From an uncultured bacterium (GTDB lineage: Bacteria; Patescibacteriota; Dojkabacteria; CALFHW01), in contig CALFHW010000187.1 of the NCBI GenBank assembly GCA_937876695.1, forward strand, positions 1 to 11,114: 11,114 bases of DNA, written 5' to 3'. Shown piece after piece: positions 1 through 6,757 of this stretch (position 1 is the first letter of the stretch; every line of letters begins with the position of its first letter). The translations under genes and the position numbers were made by a program. The notes beneath the pieces are model-generated. The model worked only from the letters and a program-made list of their open reading frames with translations. It did no database searches and was not told the origin of the DNA.

Positions 1-1216
1 TTCTTTCAGTCTTAAATTTAATTTTAATTTTCATGCCTGGTAGAAGTGCGTCAGGCGAAGAAATAAATTTACCTCCGACTTGAACAAGGCTATAGCCCCT
101 GCCGAGGACCGATTCTGGATTGTAGGAACTGATAAGTCTAGTGCGTAGATCAAGACTTGAGGAATAGTCGCGCAGCTGTCTACGCATTCGGTCGCCAGCC
201 ATGTTTATCGCTCCTAGGCGGCTGCGCATGTCGGCGGTTTTCTGTAAATACTTGGCGGCAGCTTGAGAAAGTAGGCGTGTCTGCAACTCTAGCTCCCGCC
301 GACCGATCATAGAGGCTAGTAGCTTTTCGCGCATGCGGGTGGTGGACTGTTTTAGTCTGCCGTAGTCGGGTAACAGCAAGGCGATGTCGTTGAGAAACTG
401 GTTAGTCTTGAGGGCGGTATCGCTGATCAGTCTAGAGTTGTGGCTAGCTATGTAGTAGGCAGCTTGAGATGGGGTCGATGCGCGCACATCTGCGACTAAG
501 TCGGCAATGGTGGTATCCACTTCGTGTCCGACACCTACAATCACAGGTAGGCTACTAGCGTAAACCGCTCTAGCCACGCCCTCAGAGTTGAACGAACGTA
601 GGTCCTCCAGGCTCCCGCCGCCCCTAGCGAGCACTATTAGCTCAGCCTGGCTCTGCTGCGCGGCCCTCATGGCAGCAACCACCTCTCGTTCGGAAGATTC
701 TCCCTGCACCAGAACTGGATAAAAGTCCACCTCGATACTCGAGCCGCTTTCAGCCAGAATCTTAGTGAAGTCAGCATAGGCAGCAGAGTCTTTGCCGCTG
801 ATCAGAGCGATTTTAGTGATAAATTGCGGTAGCGGCCTCTTCCTCTCTTGAGCAAATAAACCTTCCCGCTCCAGCTCTAACCTCAGCTTCTCAAAAGCAG
901 CCTTCAACGACCCCTCGCCCACCGGCGAAATCTTACGTGCCTTGAAACTGATGCTGCCATATGGCGCGTAGACCTCGCTGTAGCCCTGGACCACTACCTG
1001 CATGCCCTCGGTCACGCTCAAGTGTCCCTCCATATTTCTAGAGAAGTTACTTACCTTAAGCACGCCATTACCCTGGGGGTCTTTCATATCGATGAATACT
1101 CCGCCATTGCGGCTGAGCCTGAGCTGCGTGATCTCACCTTGTACCGCAAATTCACCAGCCTCTGCTAGCCATAAATTGGTGACTTTATGGAACTCACTAA
1201 TTGACAATACTTCCAT
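1..1216 (-). CDS. xseA: Exodeoxyribonuclease VII large subunit (3' end cut by window edge)
   Basis: XseA is the catalytic large subunit of exonuclease VII, a cytoplasmic enzyme that degrades single-stranded DNA from both ends in repair and recombination; it works with several copies of the small subunit XseB. Reading from ATG at 1216 (MEVLSISEFHKV), 405 residues are present with no stop before the edge. An N-terminal OB-fold (about residues 10-100, with VQGEITQLRLSRNGG) is followed by the catalytic domain with ARGGGSLEDL (about residue 198) and VGVGHEVDTTIADLVADVRASTP (about residues 222-245), the family's signature motifs. A helical region follows, then the C-terminal PESVLGRGYSLV motif. Family length is about 400-460, so few residues are missing; xseB may lie just beyond the window. 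The usual ITSxxGAA segment here reads LISGKDSAAYADF, a small deviation. The start lies 9 bp from an extended -10 box, implying a very short leader. Identification is secure. Confidence 0.95.
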   Translation of the reverse strand, partial: MEVLSISEFHKVTNLWLAEAGEFAVQGEITQLRLSRNGGVFIDMKDPQGNGVLKVSNFSRNMEGHLSVTEGMQVVVQGYSEVYAPYGSISFKARKISPVGEGSLKAAFEKLRLELEREGLFAQERKRPLPQFITKIALISGKDSAAYADFTKILAESGSSIEVDFYPVLVQGESSEREVVAAMRAAQQSQAELIVLARGGGSLEDLRSFNSEGVARAVYASSLPVIVGVGHEVDTTIADLVADVRASTPSQAAYYIASHNSRLISDTALKTNQFLNDIALLLPDYGRLKQSTTRMREKLLASMIGRRELELQTRLLSQAAAKYLQKTADMRSRLGAINMAGDRMRRQLRDYSSSLDLRTRLISSYNPESVLGRGYSLVQVGGKFISSPDALLPGMKIKIKFKTER

Positions 1217-1225
1217 GATTATTTC

Positions 1226-1234
1226 ATTCTAACA
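1226..1234 (-). promoter_or_regulatory. Extended -10 promoter of xseA
   Basis: On the minus strand this reads TGTTAGAAT, an extended -10 box (TGn plus TAGAAT) ending 9 bp before the xseA ATG. Transcription would start 2-3 nt before the start codon. The same 9-mer precedes the gene starting at 4010. No convincing -35 is seen, as is allowed for extended -10 promoters. Confidence 0.5.
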
Positions 1235-1237
1235 CTG

Positions 1238-1243
1238 TATAAT
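1238..1243 (+). promoter_or_regulatory. -10 box of the membrane protein/pheA operon
   Basis: A perfect TATAAT lies 7 bp before the ATG at 1251, so the predicted transcription start falls on or next to that ATG, giving a leaderless mRNA. This makes 1251, not the in-frame ATG at 1242 inside the box, the likely start codon. The divergent xseA -10 box lies only 6 bp away, so the two promoters share a 34-bp intergenic region. Confidence 0.6.
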
Positions 1244-1250
1244 GGGGGTA

Positions 1251-1775
1251 ATGGAGTTTTCGGTTTTGGTAACAATTGTACTCGTGGTTCTGGTGTCAAT
1301 CTTGACGCTGCTCTACCTGTTGCGTAATAAAATATTCATAGTGGGCGATCTTTTACTCAGCTTCCTATTTCCTATCATGTTGATCTTAACTTTGACTGCC
1401 ATCCTATTTGCCGGTCCTTTTGAGTTTATCGCCAAGTCGGTACTGGATGTATACGGCGTCACAGAGCAGGTTAAGCAAGCCGATCAACCGCTCAAGGCCG
1501 TTTCCGAAGGGATTATTGGAGAAATTGGCAAAATCTTTAACCCTAATTCCGAGACCACCCAGACTGCCCCCAAAGATGAGGATCAAGGCTTATTCAGAAG
1601 GCTAATATATGATCCGATGGTAGGCATTATCTCGGGAACTCTGCGGGCTTTCACTTTGCTGATTGGAATCATGGGGATGCTCCTGGCGTTCTATTTGAAG
1701 GTGAGCGTTTCCTCGGTGGCCGAGGTAGCAAAGCTAAAATCAAGAGTAGCAGAATTAGAAAAGAAATTACCATGA
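1251..1775 (+). CDS. Small membrane protein with three TM helices and C-terminal coiled coil
   Basis: I do not recognise a named family. From ATG 1251 the product is 174 residues (MEFSVLVTIV). Two hydrophobic helices (about residues 4-25 and 31-54) are followed by a polar loop of about 70 residues (55-127, with an acidic Thr/Pro stretch near 97-112). A third helix spans 128-148, and a charged heptad-like tail (155-173, SVAEVAKLKSRVAELEKK) should form a short coiled coil, probably for oligomerisation. The ATG at 1242 would add three residues but lies inside the TATAAT box, so 1251 is preferred. The stop TGA overlaps the ATG of the next gene (ATGA at 1772-1775), so it is probably co-transcribed and translationally coupled with pheA. 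A functional link to phenylalanine synthesis is not evident. Confidence 0.8.
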   Translation: MEFSVLVTIVLVVLVSILTLLYLLRNKIFIVGDLLLSFLFPIMLILTLTAILFAGPFEFIAKSVLDVYGVTEQVKQADQPLKAVSEGIIGEIGKIFNPNSETTQTAPKDEDQGLFRRLIYDPMVGIISGTLRAFTLLIGIMGMLLAFYLKVSVSSVAEVAKLKSRVAELEKKLP

Positions 1776-2749
1776 ATGATCAGAAGCTAACTTCCGGAGA
1801 GCTGGTAGCTATCCAAGGGGACCTTGGGTCAAACCACCATTTGCTGCTGACCCAGATGCTGCCAGGAGCTGGTGTATTGGGTTGTAAGTCTTTCAAAGAG
1901 CTTTTTGAGGCAGTGGTAAATCAGGTATCACTGGGCCAGAAAAGCCAGAAACCGGCAGCAACGCTTGGCCTACTGGCAATTGAGAACTCGATTGCGGGCT
2001 CAATCCTCGGCAATTTCGACCTACTTAGCAGTTATCCAGTCAAAGTAATTGCCGAAGGCTATTTGAGAATTGAGCATTGCCTCATAGGTTTACCAGGATC
2101 AAACCTAGCCCAGATCAAGCGCGCCTACTCGCACGAAATGGCACTGAAACAATGCGATCAATACCTCAGTGACAATAATCTCGAGCCTGTAGAATACTTT
2201 GATACCGCAGCAGCAGTGAAGCATATTGTAGAGCTAGGTGATCCTAGCTGTGTGGCCATAGCGCCAGCCATAGCCGCGGGGATTTATGGTGGCGAGTTAT
2301 TACAAAGAGGCATTGAGACCAACAAACAAAATTACACAAGGTTCCTGCTGATTGCGCCTTTGGAAGGCAGCAGTGTGGAGACAAGTAGTGTGGATGCCAA
2401 TAACATGGATGAAAGTGATGGACAGAAAGCGGTTTTTCAGGATCCCATCAGCGCCACCAAGGTTATGTTAGAGCTGGAACTAAAACACGAGGTTGGTAGT
2501 CTAGCTAAAGTGCTGAAGTTAATTGTGGATTTAGGTTATAACTTGACTAAGATTGAATCTAGGCCGATTATCGGAACTGCCTGGAAGTACAAATTTTATT
2601 TGGACTTCGAAGTAGACCAATCTGTGGAAGCGGATCTATCTAAGGGACTAGCCCAGTTAGAAGGTGCCTGTAGTAGCCTCAAGGTTCTGGGTCACTTCCC
2701 CAGCGGCCGGACTTATGACACTGTTACCAATGACAATCTCACCAAGTAG
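1772..2749 (+). CDS. pheA: Prephenate dehydratase with C-terminal ACT domain
   Basis: Converts prephenate to phenylpyruvate, the penultimate step of phenylalanine synthesis, in the cytoplasm. The 325-residue product matches monofunctional PheA in order and length: a PDT domain (about 12-195) with LAIENSIAGS (68-77), AYSHEMALKQC (118-128), FDTAAAVKH (143-151) and the catalytic NYTRF (187-191), then an ACT domain (about 228-310) with ESRP (262-265). ESRP binds the feedback inhibitor phenylalanine in this family. The usual GAL of the ACT ligand site reads GSL (242-244), and the typical hinge between the domains is a long Ser/Asp-rich linker (about 198-226). No chorismate mutase domain is fused. 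The start overlaps the preceding stop as ATGA, with no clear Shine-Dalgarno, which suggests coupled translation. The stop codon lies in the loop of a probable terminator hairpin, and the 3' end overlaps the convergent gene by 11 bp. Confidence 0.93.
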   Translation: MNDQKLTSGELVAIQGDLGSNHHLLLTQMLPGAGVLGCKSFKELFEAVVNQVSLGQKSQKPAATLGLLAIENSIAGSILGNFDLLSSYPVKVIAEGYLRIEHCLIGLPGSNLAQIKRAYSHEMALKQCDQYLSDNNLEPVEYFDTAAAVKHIVELGDPSCVAIAPAIAAGIYGGELLQRGIETNKQNYTRFLLIAPLEGSSVETSSVDANNMDESDGQKAVFQDPISATKVMLELELKHEVGSLAKVLKLIVDLGYNLTKIESRPIIGTAWKYKFYLDFEVDQSVEADLSKGLAQLEGACSSLKVLGHFPSGRTYDTVTNDNLTK

Positions 2750-4010
2750 CTTTGGTGGTTTTAATTAAACCCAAGCACAGATCAGTCGAGCTTAATGCAA
2801 ATTGTTTGCAACTATCCTCTAACTCCTGCTGAGTCTTCTCATGTGAGTATTGCAAATAGTTGAGTGCTCTTTGCAGGCAGTCGGTCTTGAGTGGCTCAGT
2901 TAGCCCTTCACAGAAGGGTAGAGCGTATTTACCATCCCAGGTATTGTCGATCACAGCGTAGATGGCGCCGCGGATACAATTTTCAGCGTATTGTCCACTG
3001 TTAGTGCAAACTTTTTGCACGTATGCTGAACCTCCAGTTCGAATATTATTACTCAAATCCCTACCCAAACTTATAAAGCACGTTTCCACTTGGCTGCCAG
3101 CATTTAGGCATTCTTTGGCAATTTCATCTGCACTCAGACCAATATCAAACATGACACTAGTTTGCATGGCGTAGCAGCTGTATTGATACTTGGCGTCTAA
3201 CTTATTGCAAGGATAATGGGGATTATCTTTCTGGATATCACGCTTGGATTTCTCGTAGGCAGTAACGTTTTCCATGATAAGGCCTCCATAACAAGATTCT
3301 CGCTCGAAGCTACCTGGAAGCAAGTCGCACAGAGCAAGTCCTTGCTCGAGTTTATAGTCAATAGTATACAAAATGGCGTGTCCAATCCCGTGCAGACACT
3401 GGAACAAAATTTGCTTGCTGGGGTTTTTAAAATTGGCTGGCAAGCAAATGCCAGGCACTTTCTGCGCTAGCTGGTCATAACCCAGATGCTGCAACCCGGC
3501 AGTAATTTGCTCCTCGGTAAAGAATAGCCGCTCCATCACCCCGTGATAGCAACCAGAGTGGCAAGTGTAATCACAGGCCTCAAAGGCGTCGCCAACATTG
3601 CCATGCTTAGTTAGTGAGTAGCGCCCGATTGCGTGAGCCACGGGGTGGCAACTGTTTTCCATGCTAGAACTAGTGCTGCGGCTCATTTCCAGGTCAGAGA
3701 GTAGATTTTTTACCGTCTTGTCGCCTACATAATCTCCGATAAACTTGTCGTAGCATACGTTCAGTGGTTGGCCCTCGGTGCTGGTGCAGTCGAGGATTTT
3801 GGCTAGCTCGACGTTGTTGCCAAGACCCTGACCAGCATTCTGCCCACCGGTTGGCCCAGCACTTTGCCCACCTGGCGTTACTACAAACTGCCCATTACTT
3901 CTATTATTGCCAGCTATAACAAGACCCCCAAGAACCATAACTAGAATAGCAAGACAGCAAATAACAGCGTAGTATAAAAGTATAGGTTTTTTAGCTAGTT
4001 TAATGCTCAT
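2739..4010 (-). CDS. Membrane-anchored, secreted Cys/His-rich repeat protein
   Basis: Function unknown. From ATG 4010 (MSIKLAKKP) the product is 423 residues: one N-terminal TM helix (about 10-34), a Gly/Gln/Asn linker (35-65), then an ectodomain with exactly 20 cysteines. The first part carries NSCHPVAHAIGR (119-130), CDYTCHSGCYHG (146-157) and CLHGIGHA (205-212). The rest is a ladder of Cys pairs spaced 9-11 residues apart, at 228/240, 268/279, 301/311, 335/345, 367/378 and 401/412, with a period of 32-40 residues. Earlier pairs (75/86, 150/154, 189/205) fit the same pattern loosely. This looks like a helical-hairpin repeat (TPR/Sel1-like size) with each hairpin locked by a disulfide; the conserved His residues could bind a metal or heme. 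The frame remains open to 4166, but the extension lacks a signal-like start and runs into the divergent gene, so 4010 is chosen. Confidence 0.85.
   Translation of the reverse strand: MSIKLAKKPILLYYAVICCLAILVMVLGGLVIAGNNRSNGQFVVTPGGQSAGPTGGQNAGQGLGNNVELAKILDCTSTEGQPLNVCYDKFIGDYVGDKTVKNLLSDLEMSRSTSSSMENSCHPVAHAIGRYSLTKHGNVGDAFEACDYTCHSGCYHGVMERLFFTEEQITAGLQHLGYDQLAQKVPGICLPANFKNPSKQILFQCLHGIGHAILYTIDYKLEQGLALCDLLPGSFERESCYGGLIMENVTAYEKSKRDIQKDNPHYPCNKLDAKYQYSCYAMQTSVMFDIGLSADEIAKECLNAGSQVETCFISLGRDLSNNIRTGGSAYVQKVCTNSGQYAENCIRGAIYAVIDNTWDGKYALPFCEGLTEPLKTDCLQRALNYLQYSHEKTQQELEDSCKQFALSSTDLCLGLIKTTKATW
2740..2762 (+). terminator. Probable intrinsic terminator of pheA, overlapping its stop codon
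   Basis: A 6-bp stem CACCAA (2740-2745) / TTGGTG (2752-2757) closes a 6-nt loop holding the pheA stop TAG, followed by GTTTTAATT. The stem is short and the T-run only four, so this is a weak terminator. It acts only in the + direction: no T-run follows on the minus strand. It also encodes the last codons and stop of the convergent gene. Confidence 0.45.
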
Positions 4011-4953
4011 GTTACAAAGATATTCTAACAGCAATTGGAAGGCGGGGACACTGGGGTTGGTCTTCAAAGTCTCAACTATTGTTGGAATTCTGCTAACCGC
4101 GACTTTGGCAGTATCACATGCCTCTCTGGTATCTGCGCACAACAACAATGATTGGCTGGTCATCAAAGGCTCAGGCAGAGTCTCGGAAATCCAATCTCCT
4201 GTACCGGCCGCTCTTGACGCTCCCGATCACGAGTTTGCGGCTAAGTTTTCCAAAGGGCAGGTGATTAATTTGCAGGTTAACCCCAAGATTCTGCTCGGCG
4301 AGCAAGATGGCGTGACTGTCAGCTGGGAATTTAGCAGCGGTCAGAATTATTCGGGCAACATTGTCCAACATAAGTTCCCAGCAGAAGGTACTATTGATTT
4401 ATTGATCGCTTTTTCTAAGTTAGACAAGATAGTCGGCCAAGAAAGGGTGAGATTTCAAGTAGGGAATAACCCAATTGCTGAACATGCGATTGTGATAGAG
4501 GGAGTTGAAAAGCGCATAGAAAAGGGTGGAGAGCAGGATTTGCGTCGAATGGAAAGCTATCAGTTATCAGCAGAGGGCATTGGTTCAGCTCAAAATTATA
4601 CATGGGTATTGCCTGATGGCAGTAAGCAAGAGGCTAAAATAGCTAAATTTACCCTGGGAAATACGAAGCTACCAGCCCGAATCTTTCTAAGGCTCTCACA
4701 AGGCAGCTTCTACCGAGACTTCTCAGTGGAAGTTAGCTCTCAGGATCAGCCGCTCAACAGTCCGCAAAGGCCGGCGGTACCAAATATCCCGGCTAGTTAT
4801 TCGATATCTTCCGGTAACTCCAGCGAGGCAAACGGTTTGGCGCAGCTGGCAGCAGCGGTATTGCTCTTTGTAGGGCTATTGGTCTTAGTTTTAGCTGGGT
4901 TGGCTCTGCTCAGAAAAACACTAAGATCGAAACTTCGTGCTAAAATCAGTTGA
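4003..4953 (+). CDS. Surface protein with PKD-like beta-domains and two TM segments
   Basis: Unnamed family. The product is 316 residues from ATG 4003, or 314 from the second ATG at 4009 (MLQRYSNSNW). Counting from 4009: a signal anchor (about 15-43) precedes a long beta-rich ectodomain (45-262). In it, VTVSWEFSSG...IVQHKFPAEGTIDLLIAF (102-135) has the Trp, Gly, H-x-F/Y and G-x-Y/I-x-L pattern of PKD domains. A second, weaker copy lies around 184-242 (NYTWVLPDGS). A Pro/Ser-rich stalk (245-275), a C-terminal TM helix (276-301) and the basic tail LRKTLRSKLRAKIS complete it. It is a probable type I membrane protein with the ectodomain outside. Its start overlaps head-to-head with the divergent gene. 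A weak -10 (TTTAAT, 3999-4004) would give a leaderless mRNA from 4009; a TATAAA at 3973-3978 is the alternative. tRNA-Arg begins 15 bp after its stop. Confidence 0.8.
   Translation: MLMLQRYSNSNWKAGTLGLVFKVSTIVGILLTATLAVSHASLVSAHNNNDWLVIKGSGRVSEIQSPVPAALDAPDHEFAAKFSKGQVINLQVNPKILLGEQDGVTVSWEFSSGQNYSGNIVQHKFPAEGTIDLLIAFSKLDKIVGQERVRFQVGNNPIAEHAIVIEGVEKRIEKGGEQDLRRMESYQLSAEGIGSAQNYTWVLPDGSKQEAKIAKFTLGNTKLPARIFLRLSQGSFYRDFSVEVSSQDQPLNSPQRPAVPNIPASYSISSGNSSEANGLAQLAAAVLLFVGLLVLVLAGLALLRKTLRSKLRAKIS
4022..4030 (-). promoter_or_regulatory. Extended -10 promoter of the Cys/His repeat protein
   Basis: The minus strand reads TGTTAGAAT, identical to the xseA promoter box, ending 11 bp before the ATG at 4010. 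The predicted 5' leader is only about 4-5 nt. The box lies inside the coding sequence of the divergent gene (its codons 5-7), so both elements share the same DNA. Confidence 0.45.
4938..4946 (+). promoter_or_regulatory. Extended -10 promoter of tRNA-Arg
   Basis: TGCTAAAAT is an extended -10 box (TG-n-TAAAAT) overlapping the last codons of the upstream gene, 22 bp before the mature tRNA. The predicted start near 4953 leaves a 5' leader of about 16 nt for RNase P to remove. The same 9-mer precedes the tRNA-Lys gene in this window. Confidence 0.5.
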
Positions 4954-4968
4954 GCAGAAACAACTTAT

Positions 4969-5041
4969 GCAGCTGTAGCTCAATGGATAGAGCACTGGTC
5001 TTCGGAACCAGTGGTTGGGGGTTCGAGTCCCTTCGGCTGCA
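4969..5041 (+). tRNA. tRNA-Arg (anticodon TCG)
   Basis: A 73-nt cloverleaf: acceptor stem GCAGCTG/CGGCTGC, D-stem GCTC/GAGC, anticodon stem CTGGT/ACCAG with loop CTTCGGA (anticodon TCG, reading CGA), 5-nt variable loop, T-stem GGGGG/CCCTT (two G-U pairs) with loop TTCGAGT, and discriminator A at 5041. No CCA is encoded, so a CCA-adding enzyme is required. It is convergent with the DHFR-like gene, whose stop lies 13 bp downstream. Confidence 0.95.
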
Positions 5042-5054
5042 GATTACTCCTAAA

Positions 5055-5654
5055 TCAAAATGACCCGGTTTTAACTTCACCAGCCCGTTCGTAATTGGCA
5101 ATGATGGCGCCGCTAGGTGAGATTTGGCCGCTTGTGAGTTTAAAAGCAGCTGGAATGCTGCCACCCTCAAAAAGACGTTTACCACTTCCTAGCGTAAGTG
5201 GGTATATTTTGAGCCAGAGTTCATCGACCAAGTCATGCTGCAATAAAGTTTGAACTAAGTTGGCACTGCCAAATACATGTAGGTTGGGGCCGTCTTGGGC
5301 TTTAAGCTTTTTTATTTCTGCAACCACATCCCCGCTGAGTAGCTGCGAATTATTCCAGTCGAGTTTCAGCGAGGCATCATGCGACGCGACATACTTGGTA
5401 GTAGTATTAACGCCAGGCCAAATATCTTCATGTTGAGGCCAGTAGGCGGCCCAAATATCGTAGGTCTTCCTACCCAAAAGTAAGCTAAACGGCTGCTTCA
5501 TCTGTTGATTCATTATCTCGTCTAAAACGTCATCCGAATAGGGTACTTGCCAGCCGCCATATTTGAAATCGCCAGAAGTATCTTCACCGGGCCTCCCACA
5601 TGCTTGGATTACGCCATCTAGTGTCATGAATTCGAGGACAATAAGTTTCCTCAT
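5055..5654 (-). CDS. Dihydrofolate reductase-like protein (RibD C-terminal domain family)
   Basis: A 199-residue single-domain protein of the DHFR/RibD_C superfamily, the NADPH-dependent reductase fold; family members are often called YwjB/YyaP-like, and their physiological substrate is generally not established. Visible motifs are [11 protein letters not shown] (7-17), YGGWQVPY (32-39), [16 protein letters not shown] (58-73), [14 protein letters not shown] (125-138) and [22 protein letters not shown] (141-162), all characteristic. It should be cytoplasmic. The ATG at 5654 overlaps the stop of the DUF2200 gene (4 bp, ATGA), and an AGAGG lies about 10 bp upstream, so it is the second gene of a coupled pair. 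The protein closely resembles versions from free-living soil Firmicutes and Bacteroidetes, as judged from memory of the family; transfer is plausible. A role as the essential folate DHFR is possible but less likely, because that branch has different motifs. Confidence 0.9.
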   Translation of the reverse strand: MRKLIVLEFMTLDGVIQACGRPGEDTSGDFKYGGWQVPYSDDVLDEIMNQQMKQPFSLLLGRKTYDIWAAYWPQHEDIWPGVNTTTKYVASHDASLKLDWNNSQLLSGDVVAEIKKLKAQDGPNLHVFGSANLVQTLLQHDLVDELWLKIYPLTLGSGKRLFEGGSIPAAFKLTSGQISPSGAIIANYERAGEVKTGSF

Positions 5655-6016
5655 GCTGTGAAGGCCTCTTTTCGTAGAATGACGTCCATTGCCTTGCCCT
5701 TGGCGAGCTCGTCGATCAGCTTGTCTAAGTAGCGGATTTCCTGCATGAGTGGTTCTTTGATTTCCTCAACTCGAATACCGCAGATCAGCCCTTTGATGAG
5801 CGACCGTGCAGGATTCATTTTGGGTGCCTGTTTAAAGAAGTTATTAAAGTCGGTCTGTTTTTCAATCTGTGCTTCCAGCTGCTTTTGGCTATAACCAGTC
5901 AGCCAGCGAATAACCTCATCGACTTCTTCTTTGCTGCGTCCTTTTTTCTCCGCCTTTTTGATGTAAAGCGGGTAGACACTGGCAAAACTCATTGTGTAGA
6001 TTCGATGTGTGGTCAT
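5651..6016 (-). CDS. DUF2200 family protein
   Basis: A 121-residue protein matching the DUF2200 family end to end: [20 protein letters not shown] (4-23), [17 protein letters not shown] (26-42), a central [11 protein letters not shown] segment, [20 protein letters not shown] (67-86) and [20 protein letters not shown] (89-108). The family is small, soluble and helical, of unknown function and widespread in free-living bacteria. It is the first gene of a two-gene unit with the DHFR-like protein (4-bp overlap). It has its own perfect -10 (TATAAT, 5 bp before the ATG), which overlaps the end of the upstream gene, so it is likely transcribed as a leaderless mRNA. The strong match to the consensus is unusual for a divergent lineage and hints at recent acquisition. 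Confidence 0.9.
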   Translation of the reverse strand: MTTHRIYTMSFASVYPLYIKKAEKKGRSKEEVDEVIRWLTGYSQKQLEAQIEKQTDFNNFFKQAPKMNPARSLIKGLICGIRVEEIKEPLMQEIRYLDKLIDELAKGKAMDVILRKEAFTA

Positions 6017-6021
6017 GTATC

Positions 6022-6027
6022 ATTATA
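6022..6027 (-). promoter_or_regulatory. -10 box of the DUF2200/DHFR pair
   Basis: The minus strand reads AGTATAATGATACATG: a perfect TATAAT followed by 5 bp and then the ATG at 6016. The expected transcription start coincides with the ATG, implying a leaderless mRNA. The box lies immediately downstream of the preceding gene's stop (6028-6030). No clear -35 is seen. Confidence 0.5.
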
Positions 6028-6684
6028 CTAAATTGCCGGAAATTGTATTTCGGGTAGTCGGATTTCATTCTCGGTCTGAATAGTTGTTACAACTTGTCGC
6101 ATTTTTTCTATGTCATCCTTAGACGCACTTTTCCCATAGGTAATAATCGCTTGCATGACACCTACTTTCTCACCAGCCCTCACAAAGAACGAATATACCA
6201 AGGAACTAGTCTCTTCAGTTAATCCTTGTAATTCATAACGACAAACCTGTTTGCCATTGATTTGGATAACCTCTAGGTTTTGAACTTTTATTTTATCGGT
6301 ACTTTTCTGCTGTGCTTCGCTACTGTCGCCAAATGGATTTAGGGTGCTGGGTAAATTGGCTTCTAACTCCTGATAGTATTGTGTTATCGAATTGCAAAAA
6401 TCGCCAGCGTTAGCATATTTCTCAATCTGTGTAGGGGCTGTCAATGTCAGATCAACTTTTGCATTCATCTCCTCATTCTTATTGGACAATATTGTACTGC
6501 TGTTTGGTTTGAGTTCGAACTCAGCTGGGTAAGCAAAGCTAATGCCTGCAGAGTTATGAGTTAGCCAACCGGACGGCGCACTAATACCGAGGTCTTTATT
6601 GATTAAATAGTAAATACTGAATGCCACAGCTCCAACAACGAGAGTTAAAATGACTGGAATTAATAATTTTATCTTAATATTCAT
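6028..6684 (-). CDS. Membrane-anchored extracytoplasmic protein, PsbP-like pattern
   Basis: Function unknown. The 218-residue product has an N-terminal TM anchor (about 5-27, MNIKIKLLIPVILTLVVGAVAF) and an ectodomain that opens with GWLTHNSAGISFAYPAEFEL (39-58). That W...G-[IF]-[ST]-F-x-YP pattern is typical of PsbP-like secreted domains in many bacteria. Two cysteines, C97 and C148, could form a single disulfide. The C-terminal third (about 160-205) continues the alternating beta pattern and a final helix (KDDIEKMRQVVTTI), again consistent with a PsbP-type fold. The start at 6684 lies 5 bp after an extended -10 box, so the mRNA is probably leaderless. A separate promoter starts the next gene 11 bp downstream of its stop. 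Confidence 0.8.
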   Translation of the reverse strand: MNIKIKLLIPVILTLVVGAVAFSIYYLINKDLGISAPSGWLTHNSAGISFAYPAEFELKPNSSTILSNKNEEMNAKVDLTLTAPTQIEKYANAGDFCNSITQYYQELEANLPSTLNPFGDSSEAQQKSTDKIKVQNLEVIQINGKQVCRYELQGLTEETSSLVYSFFVRAGEKVGVMQAIITYGKSASKDDIEKMRQVVTTIQTENEIRLPEIQFPAI

Positions 6685-6689
6685 AAGCG

Positions 6690-6698
6690 ATTTTAACA
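6690..6698 (-). promoter_or_regulatory. Extended -10 promoter of the PsbP-like gene
   Basis: The minus strand reads TGTTAAAAT, then CGCTT, then the ATG at 6684. A CAGACA (6713-6718) lies 17 bp upstream as a 4/6 match to TTGACA. The predicted start falls on the ATG, implying a leaderless mRNA. Confidence 0.55.
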
Positions 6699-6757
6699 GC
6701 TATTTATCCTATTGTCTGGGTTACTTGCTTACACTAGCTGCAAATTGTGTTCATTTC

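Noticed and set aside
1201..1206. Perfect TTGACA as -35 of the operon at 1251
   Set aside because: It is 31 bp from the TATAAT at 1238, too far for a sigma70 promoter, and encodes part of the xseA N-terminus.
3561..3578. CDYTCH in the Cys ladder as a c-type heme site (CX3CH)
   Set aside because: A lone CX3CH among 20 evenly paired cysteines fits disulfides better; no other CXnCH site and no cytochrome maturation gene is visible.
4011..4166. N-terminal extension of the Cys/His repeat protein to an ATG at 4166
   Set aside because: The extra 52 residues precede the TM anchor, lack a signal-like start and overlap the divergent gene; ATG 4010 has its own -10.
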